Assembly: GCA_026874595.1 (NCBI GenBank)
Contig: CM049315.1
Location: 33,620,164 to 33,684,163, forward strand
Direction: 5' to 3'
Source of the DNA: Sipunculus nudus
Taxonomy: Eukaryota; Annelida; Sipuncula; Golfingiida; Sipunculidae
DNA: 64,000 nt
Within the stretch, counting starts at the first letter, position 1. Every line of letters starts with the position of its first letter. Below are positions 36,501-47,590 of this stretch, piece after piece. The notes beneath the pieces were generated by a model. The model was not told the origin of the DNA. It searched no databases and worked only from the letters and a program-made list of their open reading frames with translations. The translations under genes were made by a program, and so were the position numbers.

Positions 36501-38303
36501 TTACGTATGTATGTATGTATGTATGCAAGAAAAAAAACTTTACTCTTGACACGCAGGTACCTCGTTCCAAGAAGACCGTGTATTCTAAGAAGGCAAAGGA
36601 CCTGGTACGTGTATCATATATACATTACATATCCACATGTATTCTTACGCCGATAACCCTCTCACGTACTACCTCACTTTCCTCAAGTTCACTCAACTTT
36701 TTGTCTCTGTCTCTGTCTCTGTCTCTGTCTGTCTGTCTCTCTCTCTCTCTCTCATTTTACTTAGCTATTGATACCCACATAAGTTCCTTTGCCCTGCTTT
36801 TTTTCTGGTGAATTTAACTATTATATTCCTTATACAGCATATACAAAAAATTTAATATGTATTCATACCTCAGCCAAGAGAGTATCTACATTTAAGGACG
36901 TGGGATAATGTGCGAGGTTCTTTGCACAATTTTAACCTAACACTTAACGCTATAAGTGCTGACATCTACCGTAGACACCAGCAGGAAGAATAAATTAAAT
37001 TTGACAGGTCAGCTGGATAAAACCCGTTCCGTTTGGCTGTGAAAAGGCTTAAAACCCACCCTTCCCTAACCCCCGCCACACACATCACATATATAGGCAG
37101 GTATCTCTCATGCGGCCCTCTTGTTATTACTACATGTTCTATATTTGCATTACTGATAAGTTGGTTCATCATTGCTCATGCAACCACGCACACGCACTGT
37201 TCTGTACGTTTAGAAAAAAATGCGTGGTACGTATCATCAGGAGCCATGTTAGTACACATTATACATAATTAACATGTTTATATCAAGCGGAACATAAATT
37301 TGCATTTATGTCTGTGTTTTATAAATAGGGAACATTTTGTTTTTATTTATGCAGCCAAAAGAATTTGCCCCTCCCGTTGCGGATGAGAGGTTTTTCATCA
37401 TGGAAAAGTCATCGGGAAAAACCATTACCTTCCGTTCTCATGAAGATCCAGGTGAAATAAATTTTATATCTATATACAAACTTTCTTTACAAAAATCTTG
37501 TATTACATCAACTATAAAGTTCAAATAAGAATCTTTAACATAATGTATTGTGAATGCTAAGTAACTACCTGACCAGGTTAGGAATTACAAACACTAAGTT
37601 TCTGTTACGAATTTCAACACACAAGTCTTTGAGAAAGAATTATTCATATCAATAACACAAAACAATTAATAATATCTCTTTAATTCGGGTATACTTGGGT
37701 CAACTCGACTTAGTCATGCATTACATTTTTTATCATCTCTCTTCCAATTAATACATGAGCATGGTTTCATCGTTGAAGACATTTTTAAATTATGGATTTT
37801 ATATTGTAACGTGTTAATTCCGGAATGTAAATGGGGTTTTAATAACTGAATAGGCCATGGAACTATATTGTGATATTAGTAAAGTTTCTACAGTATTCAT
37901 TCGTAAACATGTGTTAATCTTTATTATAAAGTTAGAATGACTTTCCAAGAGTATGGGGATAATAAAGTTATTTAAATTTATTATCATGAGGACTGTGTTG
38001 CCGTAAACACTCGCCGGTGTTAAGAAGTTCGTCATTGTTGTGTGTTATCAATTTTCAGGTCGGTTTCTTGCCATAAGAGCAGGTGGCCACGGGAGGCCGG
38101 TACTGGGTCAGGAGGCGGACGGAGGTGTATCAATCAAGTTCATTGTGGAGGAGGTTAGGGATGATGCCCCGATCACTCGACCCACGCGTCCCCCATTCTT
38201 CTATCCCATAACAAGATACCCGTGTGACTGGAGAGGACGACAAATTCCTTTGAGAAGACCAGGATCACATGATTTTAAGATTAAGCCATTGCCACCATGT
38301 TAA
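30579..38303 (+). CDS. seven-exon gene for a beta-trefoil (IL-1/FGF-like) protein
   Basis: Coding exons: 30579-30699 (exon border at 30574), 33996-34094, 34928-35104, 35541-35686, 36557-36604, 37355-37451 and 38059-38303. All borders are AG/GT and the phases agree (1,1,1,0,0,1), giving 933 nt and 310 aa with TAA at 38301. Residues 104-108 are RRQRR, a possible furin-type site (R-x-R-R), directly before RLRGANGGFLYAP. Next come FEMQLYS (exon 4), AVTLYNRASRTYL, and RFFIMEKSSG...ITFRSHEDPGRFLAI (209-235), then GRPVLG...SIKFIVEE and a Pro/Arg-rich tail with two Cys. The F-x-S-x3-P-x2-F-[LI]-A pattern plus PVLG resembles the IL-1 family C-terminus; FEMQLYS resembles FGFs; AbfB and fascin trefoils are alternatives. 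No clear signal peptide is seen in exon 1. The role, cytokine-like or not, is unknown. Exon 2 has the weakest acceptor. Confidence 0.75.
34277..34465. repeat. degenerate CGTCTGTCGTTCGTGTCAC repeat in intron 2 of the trefoil-like gene
   Basis: Words such as GTCTGTCGTTCGTGTCAC, TCTTTCGTCTG and CGTCTCC(T/C)(A/G)TCTGGTGTCC recur about nine times in 190 bp. The repeat keeps three overlapping frames open; these are not genes. Confidence 0.7.
36505..36755. repeat. (GTAT)n and (TCTCTG)n/(CT)n microsatellites flanking a short exon
   Basis: Five GTAT units at 36505-36524 and a TCTCTG/CT tract at 36702-36752 lie either side of the 48-bp coding exon 36557-36604. Confidence 0.85.
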
Positions 38304-38304
38304 A

Positions 38305-38310
38305 AATAAA
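38305..38310 (+). promoter_or_regulatory. poly(A) signal of the trefoil-like gene
   Basis: AATAAA begins two bases after the TAA stop (38301-38303), which gives a very short 3' UTR. Confidence 0.6.
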
Positions 38311-40507
38311 TCTGTCTTGACTAATATCAGATACCTGTATTTAAGTTCTACATGACATAACGTGAAACACTATAGATGGCCGTGGAACGGTTGTCACCTT
38401 TGGCATTCATTCCTTTTAATTCTGGGAAGGCAGTTATTATTGTTTCACACAATAATCGGTGATTGTGTGATTTACTCAAGAGCTGTCAGCTGTTCAAATC
38501 CTTAAATCAGTATAAGAAGAGCTGTCAGGATTCTCAAATCTGCAAAGGCTTCGGTCAAAGTAACCCAGTAATATGACATCATTCTGGATCTCAAAAAACC
38601 CTTTAATGTTTTTGGAAATATTAAAAATGTTCGGTTACTGAATTTTGGTTATTTTTTAAATGACGTAACACGTGGATAAGCTAATTAAAACAAACTAGGG
38701 GCGTCTCAGTCATTGGCGCAATTACATAGTCTCAGCAGCAAGCTCAAGCAATACGCTGAAGGCCACATCACAATTAATATCAGCGGATCCTGAGAATAAA
38801 AGATATGGTGCGAGCGGGTTCATTTTTTATTCTTTATTTCATCTTTATTTACCGATCGAGATTATATCAGTGAAATAGTACCAGCTTGGCAGGAAATTAT
38901 ATGAATGTGTTTCAATTCTTCAAAATATTGCATATAATAAACACAAAATATAGTTCATTTCCATACCTTTAGTAATCACTTTAAGAAAGCGAGAAACACA
39001 CATTAACAAAATTACCGAGGGCTTGGTCCTTATAAAAAAAAAAGATCAACGAACGGGTGAGGAAAATCCGAAGAAAAACTATTTTTGGCCTTACTGGGCT
39101 TAGACGCTGCATGAAGCAGCCCATTTGATGATGGAAGAACTAAATATTATTTATTTCGTATATATACCTGGAGAGTGTATGAATGTTTTTTAGTTTGACT
39201 TATATTTGTGATCGAAATGTTACACAGAGTATGAATAACAATAACTTAATCATGTGAGGAACGTAATGCTAAACCTACACAAAGCAGTCACTTTCTAAGC
39301 ATGTAATCACCAATAGAGTGAAACCTGTGTAAAAAAAAAGTTTCCACTGCACTTGCGGGACAAAGTGCGTGATAGTAAGTGTTGATGCAGTTCTAACTGC
39401 AGCCGGTGGTGTCACTTTGCAACAGCCGTCGACATTGTCTTTATATTCTCTATGCACATACATTGCCACGTTGTCTAACCAATAAAATTAAATTATTAAA
39501 TATTAATAACCCAATTGCATTCATGAATTTTGGATATGAGAGAAACATGACATTAACGCAACTAGACCGTATCCATGCAGGACATGTGATTTTAGCGGAG
39601 TTAAAACAGTGAAAATTGTTTTTATACATATAAACAATTACAAAAAAATGTACTATATTTAAATGATACATACATTATAGGGTCTCATGTGTTTAAAACA
39701 TATATTGGATGTAAATGTATATAAAAATAAGGCTAAACTAGGGATCGGTCTTAATGCATTCACTGCAAAATAAGATAAGTTGCAATGAAATACACGACAA
39801 AGGAGGTGAGAGCCCAATTTTCTCCTGCAACCACTTATTATTAACATATCTTCATATTTTTATCCCTGTGAAAGACATTTCTGTTTTAGAATACTTTATT
39901 ATGTGCATTTAAACTAAAAATGTATTTCTTTTAATCAATTATTGATTGTTTATTGGTATTTAAATGCATCTTTCCACAAACAGATTGATATAAATTGATC
40001 TGTGGAACCTTTTCATTCCAACCTGCTCTTCTTGAATCAACATGAACTTATCCATGATACTTAAAGTATTAATTCACTGAGATTATTTTGTTTTTATATT
40101 GTAATTATGTACTTCTTAGAAGAAACATGTTTTCTTTTTCATTGTATATACATTTATCATTATGGAATGTGTTGATAAACTGTTTGAAATGTGTGTCGGT
40201 CTTGTTGTTTGTACTATTCACTTTGGTGGTCTGAGTCGCTGAGATTAATCAGTTGAAGAAAACTGAAAGAAATCCTCGTAATATGGTTCTTACATATTAA
40301 CTTTTTTTCTTACTTAAATTTTGCATTGCAGCGGATGGGGAAAACAGATTTGCACACTATCACGCAGTCCAAAAATCTAATTATTGCTTTTAAGATATTT
40401 AATTACTCTGTACTCTGCGTTTGGTGTGTGTCTGATCCGCCAAATGTATCGACACTCTATTGAACAAATTATGGGACAAAACAAACTATAGTGTGCAGTC
40501 AATTTAG
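38311..40507. other. intergenic between two converging genes, no gene seen
   Basis: The plus-strand trefoil-like gene and minus-strand gene A converge on this AT-rich stretch. AGAGCTGTCAG occurs twice near 38480 and 38517. Open frames up to 73 codons (39275-39671) show nothing recognisable. Confidence 0.5.
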
Positions 40508-40513
40508 TTTATT
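40508..40513 (-). promoter_or_regulatory. poly(A) signal of gene A
   Basis: AATAAA on the minus strand, 34 bases beyond the TAG stop at 40547-40549. Confidence 0.75.
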
Positions 40514-40546
40514 AATGTAGATGGAACAGGGGGAAGCCATGGACTT

Positions 40547-42090
40547 CTAGAAAAAGATGAAGCCTCCTGCCCCAGTCGTTGTCGGCTCTGTGGCCAATGA
40601 AGTTTGTCCTTGGGTTGTTGGCTCCTGAGTAGTTGGTTCCGGAGTGGTCGTTGCTTCAGTTGTTGTTGTTGTTGGTTCATTTGTCGTTGTTGGTTCAGTG
40701 GTAGTCGTTGGTGGTTCAGTGGTCGTTGGTTCAGTTGTTGTTGTTGTTGGTTCAGTGGTAGTTGTTGGTTCAGTGGTAGTCGTTGGTGGTTCAGTGGTCG
40801 TTGGTTCAGTTGTTGTTGTTGTTGGTTCAGTGGTAGTTGTTGGTTCAGTGGTAGTCGTTGGTGGTTCAGTGGTCGTTGGTTCAGTTGCTGTTGTTGGTTC
40901 AGTGGTAGTTGTTGGTTCAGTGGTAGTTGTTGGTTTAGTTGTAGTCGTTGGTGGTTCTGTGGTCGTTTGTTCAGGAGTTGTTGTTGTACGAGTCGTGGGG
41001 ACTGTAGTTTCTGGCGTTACAGGTCCAGTACGCCGACACCGGTAAACCCGGACACCCACACATTTTGGCAGGAGACGCGTCAGGGCACGACAGACTGGTG
41101 CCAGGAACGGGCCGATTACCTTCTGGTCGCAGACCGACTTCTGGAGGACGCATTTAGTACCGGAAGGACACTGACCACTGTTACACATGCGTTTGGTCGA
41201 CAGTGCATTACCTGTGTACTTGTTGTAGAGTTGAATCTTGCATAATTTGCCCAACCCGTCTCTACGTAGAAACTGCAATTAGATTATATCATTTACATAT
41301 AAAGGCATACAAGAATGTTGCAAGGAGACATATTCATGAGAAACAAAACAGACAGATATTTATCACTCGCACAAACATACCTTTCCACAATTACAGAGTA
41401 GTAGCTTGTAGCAATTCAGTAGCTTGTGTGCATGTTTCGATAATTTGAAATAAAAAACTTAAAAACATTTTATTGCTTAACCATCAAAGGAATACTGTTT
41501 AATACTATTAAATTTGCTTATATGTAGATGTACCAGCGGGTAGTTACATAGTTTTCCGTTTGAATGACTTCAACAATACTTTAAGCCGGGCCTAGGCCTA
41601 CGAGGGCTGAAAGTTGGTGCAGGTGAGGTTATTAGGGCATTATTTTTTGTAACGTTGAATTGGGATGATGGCTTCTACTTACGGCATCAACCTTGCAGAT
41701 CGGAGAACTGGTACGAATCACGCCCCTGTCTGAGAGCCACTTCCTCATGACGCCATTGAGCTGTTTTTTGGTGACTTTACAAGTCTGTGGATTTGTCACG
41801 GGCTCGGGGCAGACACATCGGAAAACCTTAATCTCCTGGCAGCCTGGGAACATGTGCTGCAGATCGACACAAAACGCCCGCTTGGTGGCGCTGTCAACAT
41901 CACTGGAGTAGCAGAAATCTGGGTCTTCCTTCATCTTTCCAGATGGGCAGCCTTTTTCCAAAACCTTTTCCGTCAACAACACTTCCTTCCTTAGGAATGA
42001 ACTCATTACCTGAACTTTAGCGACGCTTCCCAGGACTTCACCTTTCTTGCACTGTGACACACACACACGATATATACATATATATATTTA

Positions 42091-42125
<35 letters not shown>

Positions 42126-45100
42126 CAGTCCCTCCATATAGCAGACATCCCCTAACATACAGGTATTATTGTATGAATAAACTGTATACGTTTCGCTGCT
42201 ACAATCATTAATAAGTATACTGGACGTACTTTATGTAAATACAGAAATAACATAAATTATTTTTATTTACCTGATTAGATCAGAAAAAAATAAACTTTAG
42301 ATGATCTTGAGTATATAAAAGGCTTATTAAATTAACTATTTTCAAACTGAATGTCACGGTTTTAACTTTTAATGGTCCATTTTTAATTTACATGTTCATA
42401 AAAATTCCTAAAACTAATTTTTTTTTATTAAAAGCCTGAATATAGCTTTTTTGTTTGTTGGTATTATTAACATGGTCAATGATATTAACTTTACGTATTT
42501 TCATTCTGTGGTAAAAGGTCATGTCTACAATCGGTAGTAATTTTTATACAACTTGTGCAATACCAAGTTAAAGAGTTTTTTAGCCTGGGAAACATTTGTT
42601 CGAATCTACATCTTTATTGAAGCAGGCTTTTTCGTTGAATTCCAAGAGGCCACAGAGGTATCATGTATGAATGGCGTTGAAACATTTATCTGTTAAAAGT
42701 ATGTAACTTACGGAAATGTTGACATCAGGAGGAAAACGCCATGCAAGAATTTAGAATAGAATATAAACATAGTGCTCGGACCGGCATAATAGCTCAGCAT
42801 GCCGGTACGGGTAAAATAGCCTATTACATACAAATATCTATTTTGCCGGTACAATACAGACACCCACTGTATCTTTGATTGTGTCATATATTTAAAAGCT
42901 TTCATGTGCATGGGGCCACTCATTCAATTCGAGGAGTTGTTTAAGCAAGTGAGTATTTGTGCTATTATGGTCATATCATAATAGGGTATACTGACTTAAT
43001 TAGGTGGGTTGTTTGAGTTTGTTTGTGTCATAGTGGTCACACCTTCAAAAAGTACCCTGCAATGAGAAAAGTCATGAAAAATAAAATGATTTTACACTTA
43101 TTACATTTTGTTTTTTTTATACAAAGTCTCCAACATATTTACATAACCATAGTGTGCATTACCAGCTATATAACCGACTTGACTATGGTTATGTATAGTC
43201 TATATGTATTTTTGTTTGTGTATTCTCAAATGCAATAAAATGATTATATGCATATTACCTCAGTCTACAACATAGCTCACAGTGTTATTGTCCCTGACAT
43301 ATAACACTAATTGTGACACAAACAACCCACCGAATTAAGTCTTTACATCCTTTTATGATGTGACCATAATAGCACAAACTTACACTTGCTTATACAATTC
43401 CTCTTATTAAATAAGTGGCCCCCTGTAAGCTGTTATATTTATGACACAATCATAGTTATAGTTGATGTCTTTATTGCACTGGCAAAATAGACATTTGTAT
43501 GTAATGGCCTCTGCCTCTGTCAATTATGAGCAAACATGTGATACGATATTACCATATAACATTTGATACAAGCAATACAATGTTTTCTGTATAGTTTCGT
43601 ACTTTCAAATGACATGAACAGAAACTGAAGCATTCAAAAGTAAGTTGAAGTGGCATTATTTGGTAAAATATATCACAATTAATAAATTCCTCGGATAGCA
43701 AGATCCTCCGTTAAATGATATCTTTTTTTAATTTTTCTTTGATACTCACAGCCGCTTTCGCAGATCCTGCAGACATTTTGTACTCCTTCAAGCTGCCGGT
43801 CCTCCAGAAAGCGTAGTCAAAACAAGCTGACCACAAACCTTCCTGTTCACCGCCTTCCCAGAATTCCCATGTCGAGTCGTCTGCAGCACACACCTAACAA
43901 CAAAATCCACATGGGAAGTCAAACAAGCGGTCACATGAAAATGAATATGACAGTAGTTGTAAGTTAGTCCTTGTAGATCGAAACAGCGGCTAGCACAGTA
44001 GTGCTTCAGGGTCGTGTTAAATAAACACAGTGGCGGATTCAGAGGGTCCGCCCCCCCCCCCATCCCTTTTTTATAACCAAAAAAAAAAACTTTTGAGGGT
44101 CCAAAATCCTAGATCCGCCCCTGGAAAATATGCACCAAGGTAGAATGGTCCAGTTGTCAACAGGAGCTCAAGATGCGCTCTATCTGATAAAGTTTTTGTG
44201 AGTCCTGCCTTATTTCTAATCTCGCAAGTATATCAAATGGCATCTAGGTTTAATTTAAACACTGAATATCTTCATTTTATTCAACGGCTCTCAAAACTTC
44301 TATATCTTTCGCATCGCCGGGTGGTTTAATAATAAAAGTGACTGGTTATGTCATGTACTGAATTCAGAGTTGAACTGAATGAGCGTCAGAAGAAATAAAA
44401 AAAAATATTGACAATCAACATATAGATAAGAAGAATATTGACAATTAATATATAGATAGATGTACCTTCAGTTACATTTAGTTACACATTCAACTCTCAT
44501 TTCAGTGAATGAGGAAACCTGCGATTCACACACTGCAAGAAAAAAGCCAATATAGTCATCCTCACACTGGAAGAAATAAGCCAATATGGTCGGTCTCACA
44601 CTGAAAGGAATAAGCCACCAAGTATTTTTCGTGAGACTTGAAAATTCATTTACACAGAATCTTATTGACTTCTGCAAAGGAAATGTTCAAATCATAATGT
44701 ATTTCAATAATTCTATTGGCTAACGGGATTTCAATCTTTTCAATCATTTCAATCATTTTCAATCATAAATACTGTTGCACTTTCAACATATAATAGGTAA
44801 TTCGTCTAAAAAAATCAATGAAGTTGGAAATCTGTTATATGGTAGCACGTTCAACCAATCACAAGCTAGTAGCTAATTAATCAGTTCACCGTCACCGCTG
44901 ATCTAAAAAGTATCCAGTGATGTCTTTAGAATGTTTTGATGATAAGATGATACACAAATTATTAGGTGTGCTTTCCGAACTTACGAGGAAATATGCAAAT
45001 GCCCGCCTTCTTAAAACGAATTTGGAACACATGTGCCTTGTACAATGTAAATTAGAAGGCGTGATATTGTAAGATTTTATCCAGTTGTAAAAATAACAAC

Positions 45101-46083
45101 AGAGAAAATGAGATTTACTTCTTTAAAATGGCTATTACATAGCAAACTTAACCCTTTTGGCAAATTAAAACACCTGAGACCTGACATCGGTTACTTCACC
45201 ATACGCAAAGTTACTAACTAAGGGAGAAATGTCCAATGACTTAGGGCGGGGACTTGTCATAGCTGACTGAGGCCAGTCCTTTCCTCCGGGCCCAGTCTGG
45301 ACAAAGTGAAGTCTCTCTACTCTCTGACCTCAACTGCGGCAGCCTACTTTACCATAGGATGTTAATGGGTTAGTCCACTTGTAATAAAGGAGGGGTCTTT
45401 ATATTATAAGGGTAGATGCAATGTCCTACATTATTATCTTGTCTGCGCTAATAAAAAGTCATAAAGTCATAACATAAGTTGTCACAAGGATAGCTATATA
45501 TGCTGAGATATATAGAGATTTTTGCGTATTCTGAGTAATACCATGTGCACGTATCCATGCACTTCACAGGCACAGATGTGATACTGTCAGAATAAATGAT
45601 AAGATATGTTATTTCCATTAAAAAAGGTCATTCTTCATACAGGTTTCTCAAGTTTAAGTTTTTCGCTGACAGTCTCTTTGCATATTATAGGCGCTCAACA
45701 ACAGCCGCAACTAACGTCGCCAACCTTCAGGCAGAAGATAAACTAGACAACACCCAAGAGATTACCTGGATCTTTGCGTTTAAAATCTATTCCATTTTGG
45801 AAAAGAATATCGATCATTATAATAAAACGTAGATGAAAATTCTCCAAATAATTGGATAATAACATTATTGTTGAAGCAAAAGTTTCTAGTCATAAATTTT
45901 ATACAACAGACTCACCTCATAATTTCTTTCGACCTGAGGACATTCTGAGAAAGGATTCCGTTCTTCATAAGAGTTCTCTTCATAGCCGTAACCATCATAG
46001 CCGTAATCTTCGTGGCCTAGGGTGTACCCAGCATTCTGCAGGGTCAGACACAAGAAAACGACGAGGCTGAATGCGGAAGCCAT
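40547..46083 (-). CDS. gene A: secreted two-module Cys-rich protein with mucin-like tail
   Basis: Four coding exons on the minus strand, 46083-45916, 43893-43750, 42051-41683 and 41273-40547. All junctions are phase 0 with GT/AG, giving 468 aa. Residues 1-23 (MASAFSLVVFLCLTL...) are a signal peptide. DYGYDGYGYEENSYEER is a Tyr/Gly/Glu stretch. Exon 2 has EGLWSACFDYAFW. Exons 3 and 4 each hold a Cys-rich module; the modules share CPSG and C-x8-P-x-C-x2-[IV]-[KR]-V-[FY]-R-C (FCVDLQHMFPGCQEIKVFRC; VCRALTRLLPKCVGVRVYRC). From about residue 307 the protein is Thr/Pro/Glu repeats (TTTTEP, TTTEPP), a dense O-glycosylation target, ending GGFIFF. No known domain is recognised. The layout suggests mucus, a shell or other extracellular matrix, or an adhesive, which is inference only. 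Gene B at 58839-63150 is a paralogue. AATAAA and a TATA-like box support the ends. Confidence 0.8.
40570..40990. repeat. coding mucin-like repeat (Thr/Pro/Glu) with 75-bp higher-order unit
   Basis: Within the last exon of gene A the TTTTEP-type repeats form a 25-residue higher-order unit (starting EPPTTTTEP), clearest at about 40680-40900. Near-identity of the unit copies points to recent expansion, so length polymorphism is likely. The repeat keeps the plus-strand frames open as well; those are shadows. Confidence 0.85.
42094..42123. repeat. (TAA)n microsatellite
   Basis: About ten TAA/AAT triplets, about 40 bases upstream (in gene sense) of the acceptor of exon 3 of gene A. Confidence 0.9.
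42822..43506. repeat. large inverted repeat (arms about 200 bp) in intron 2 of gene A
   Basis: Left arm about 42822-43030 and right arm about 43308-43506 are diverged reverse complements: TATTACATACAAATATCTAT pairs with ATAGACATTTGTATGTAATG; TTTGTGCTATTATGGTCA pairs with TGACCATAATAGCACAAA; CTTAATTAGGTGGGTTGTTT pairs with AAACAACCCACCGAATTAAG. The spacer of about 280 bp has a smaller hairpin (ACATAACCATAG at 43141, CTATGGTTATGT at 43183). It fits an old fold-back element. Confidence 0.8.
44029..44122. mobile_element. short GGCGGAT-ended MITE with poly-C core
   Basis: The left end CAGTGGCGGATTCAGAGGGT and the right end, read inverted, CAGGGGCGGATCTAGGATTT form terminal inverted repeats. The core holds poly-C and poly-A tracts. 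It lies between exons 1 and 2 of gene A. Related full or partial copies lie at about 18617, 49556-49740, 50890-50945 and 55008-55228. Confidence 0.65.
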
Positions 46084-46163
46084 GATGTGGTAAGCTGTTG
46101 GATCTCCGGACTACACAGCGAGGTCGGGTTGACAGATTGGTGACTTGGGGACGACCAGCCCGC

Positions 46164-46171
46164 CTTTTATT
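46164..46171 (-). promoter_or_regulatory. TATA-like box of gene A
   Basis: AATAAAAG followed by GCGGGC on the minus strand, about 80 bases upstream of the ATG at 46083. A start site about 30 bases downstream would leave a 5' UTR of about 50 bases. Confidence 0.4.
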
Positions 46172-46209
46172 CTTTAGACTCTTTCCTGGACCGGAAGTCA
46201 CACCTGCCA

Positions 46210-47590
46210 TGGACGTGATCTCTGAAGAGAATAGTTAACTAGGAGCACAAACATGGCCGCGACATGTGGCAAAGTTAACAATAAACTGTCCTTGCGGATC
46301 TGTCAATCAACATTCACTTTAGACAATCATAAATAAGAAATCGTTAACAATTATGGAGTCTGTACCTGCAACCAATGACATATCTAGACTGAAAACTGTA
46401 ATGCGCTGAATGGATATATGGGAAAGGAACGGAGAACGATATACATGCAGGGTATCACCGAAATGATTTACATTATGTAACCCTCAAGCATTTTTACAAT
46501 AGTCTAAAATAAAAAATAAAAATCTGAAAATCGGTGATCTACCATGAAACAAAAAATTCTTAATGGCATCATTTTTCATTATTTTTAAAAAACGTAATTT
46601 CACTGACATTTTATTAATCTTATATGGTCTGAAAGTAATTCTTTAACAATATGTTTAGCGAGAGTGAATCGACACGTTCTTCATTTGCCTTCATAGGTCA
46701 TTCACATACACGGATTATCATTCTTAGACACTATGACAATTACATATTTGGCAATTGAAATCGATTTTAATATAATACAAACGACTTACAGCAATACGCG
46801 ATTGAAGATACCTGATTATAAACATAAATATCTCGAGCATATATATTAAGAATAAAAGTATTATATCAGAAGAGCTTTTTCAGGTCATTTTTCATGAACA
46901 AATGATTTTTAGATAACCCATGCATTTTTTTTAAATATATGATATATATAAAATATATGTCTTGGATTAATTGTATGTATTATATAATATTCCAATTGTT
47001 TCATGCCGATATCTCAAGGAATATTAGATGCATCGCCTTTCTTGTGAAACATTTATTTTAATTTACAACGTTAAAATAAACAGAATTTCATTTAATTATA
47101 TCGTGGATCCTATATGTCAAAGTATGATAATTCTAATTTCTGTTCTAATTTCACCATTACTGGTGCTAAAATAAAATAACATTAATATTTTTTTATGATG
47201 GATTATAATAGACGATTGTAGAAAAGGTAAATGCCACAGGCTGTTACACCAAGCTGTTATTAAATGGATAATATAAAATAATCTGTTTGCATTAGGTACT
47301 ACGGCACCTGTTCATTAACCAACATCTTTGTAGTAAAAACATTCCTATACCAATCATGAAAACAAATAAATCGTTGTATGTTTGGTGAACATAAGCCACA
47401 TTTAGTATATATTGGCTTAGTTATTGGTATGCTTGGGATGAAAGGTTATATTAATCCATCTTTTCATCGTTACTATAGTATTTACGTGATATCTCGCTTA
47501 CTGCTCGTACACAAAGAAACTGTTGGTGATTCAGGTTAAGAAATGTTCTTATTACACGTCTGACGCGAAGTTTAAGCTTGCTTAAGGAGG
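46210..47590. other. upstream region of gene A, no gene seen
   Basis: AT-rich sequence, no frame of interest. Confidence 0.5.

Noticed and set aside
40604-41245. Long plus-strand open frames across the mucin-like exon
   Set aside because: They are shadows of the minus-strand Thr/Pro/Glu repeat, which keeps several frames open; the minus strand has the splice sites and the conserved Cys module.
43750-43893. Claudin-like GLW-x2-C motif in exon 2 of gene A
   Set aside because: EGLWSAC matches the claudin first-loop word, but no four-helix membrane topology exists in gene A; most likely coincidence.
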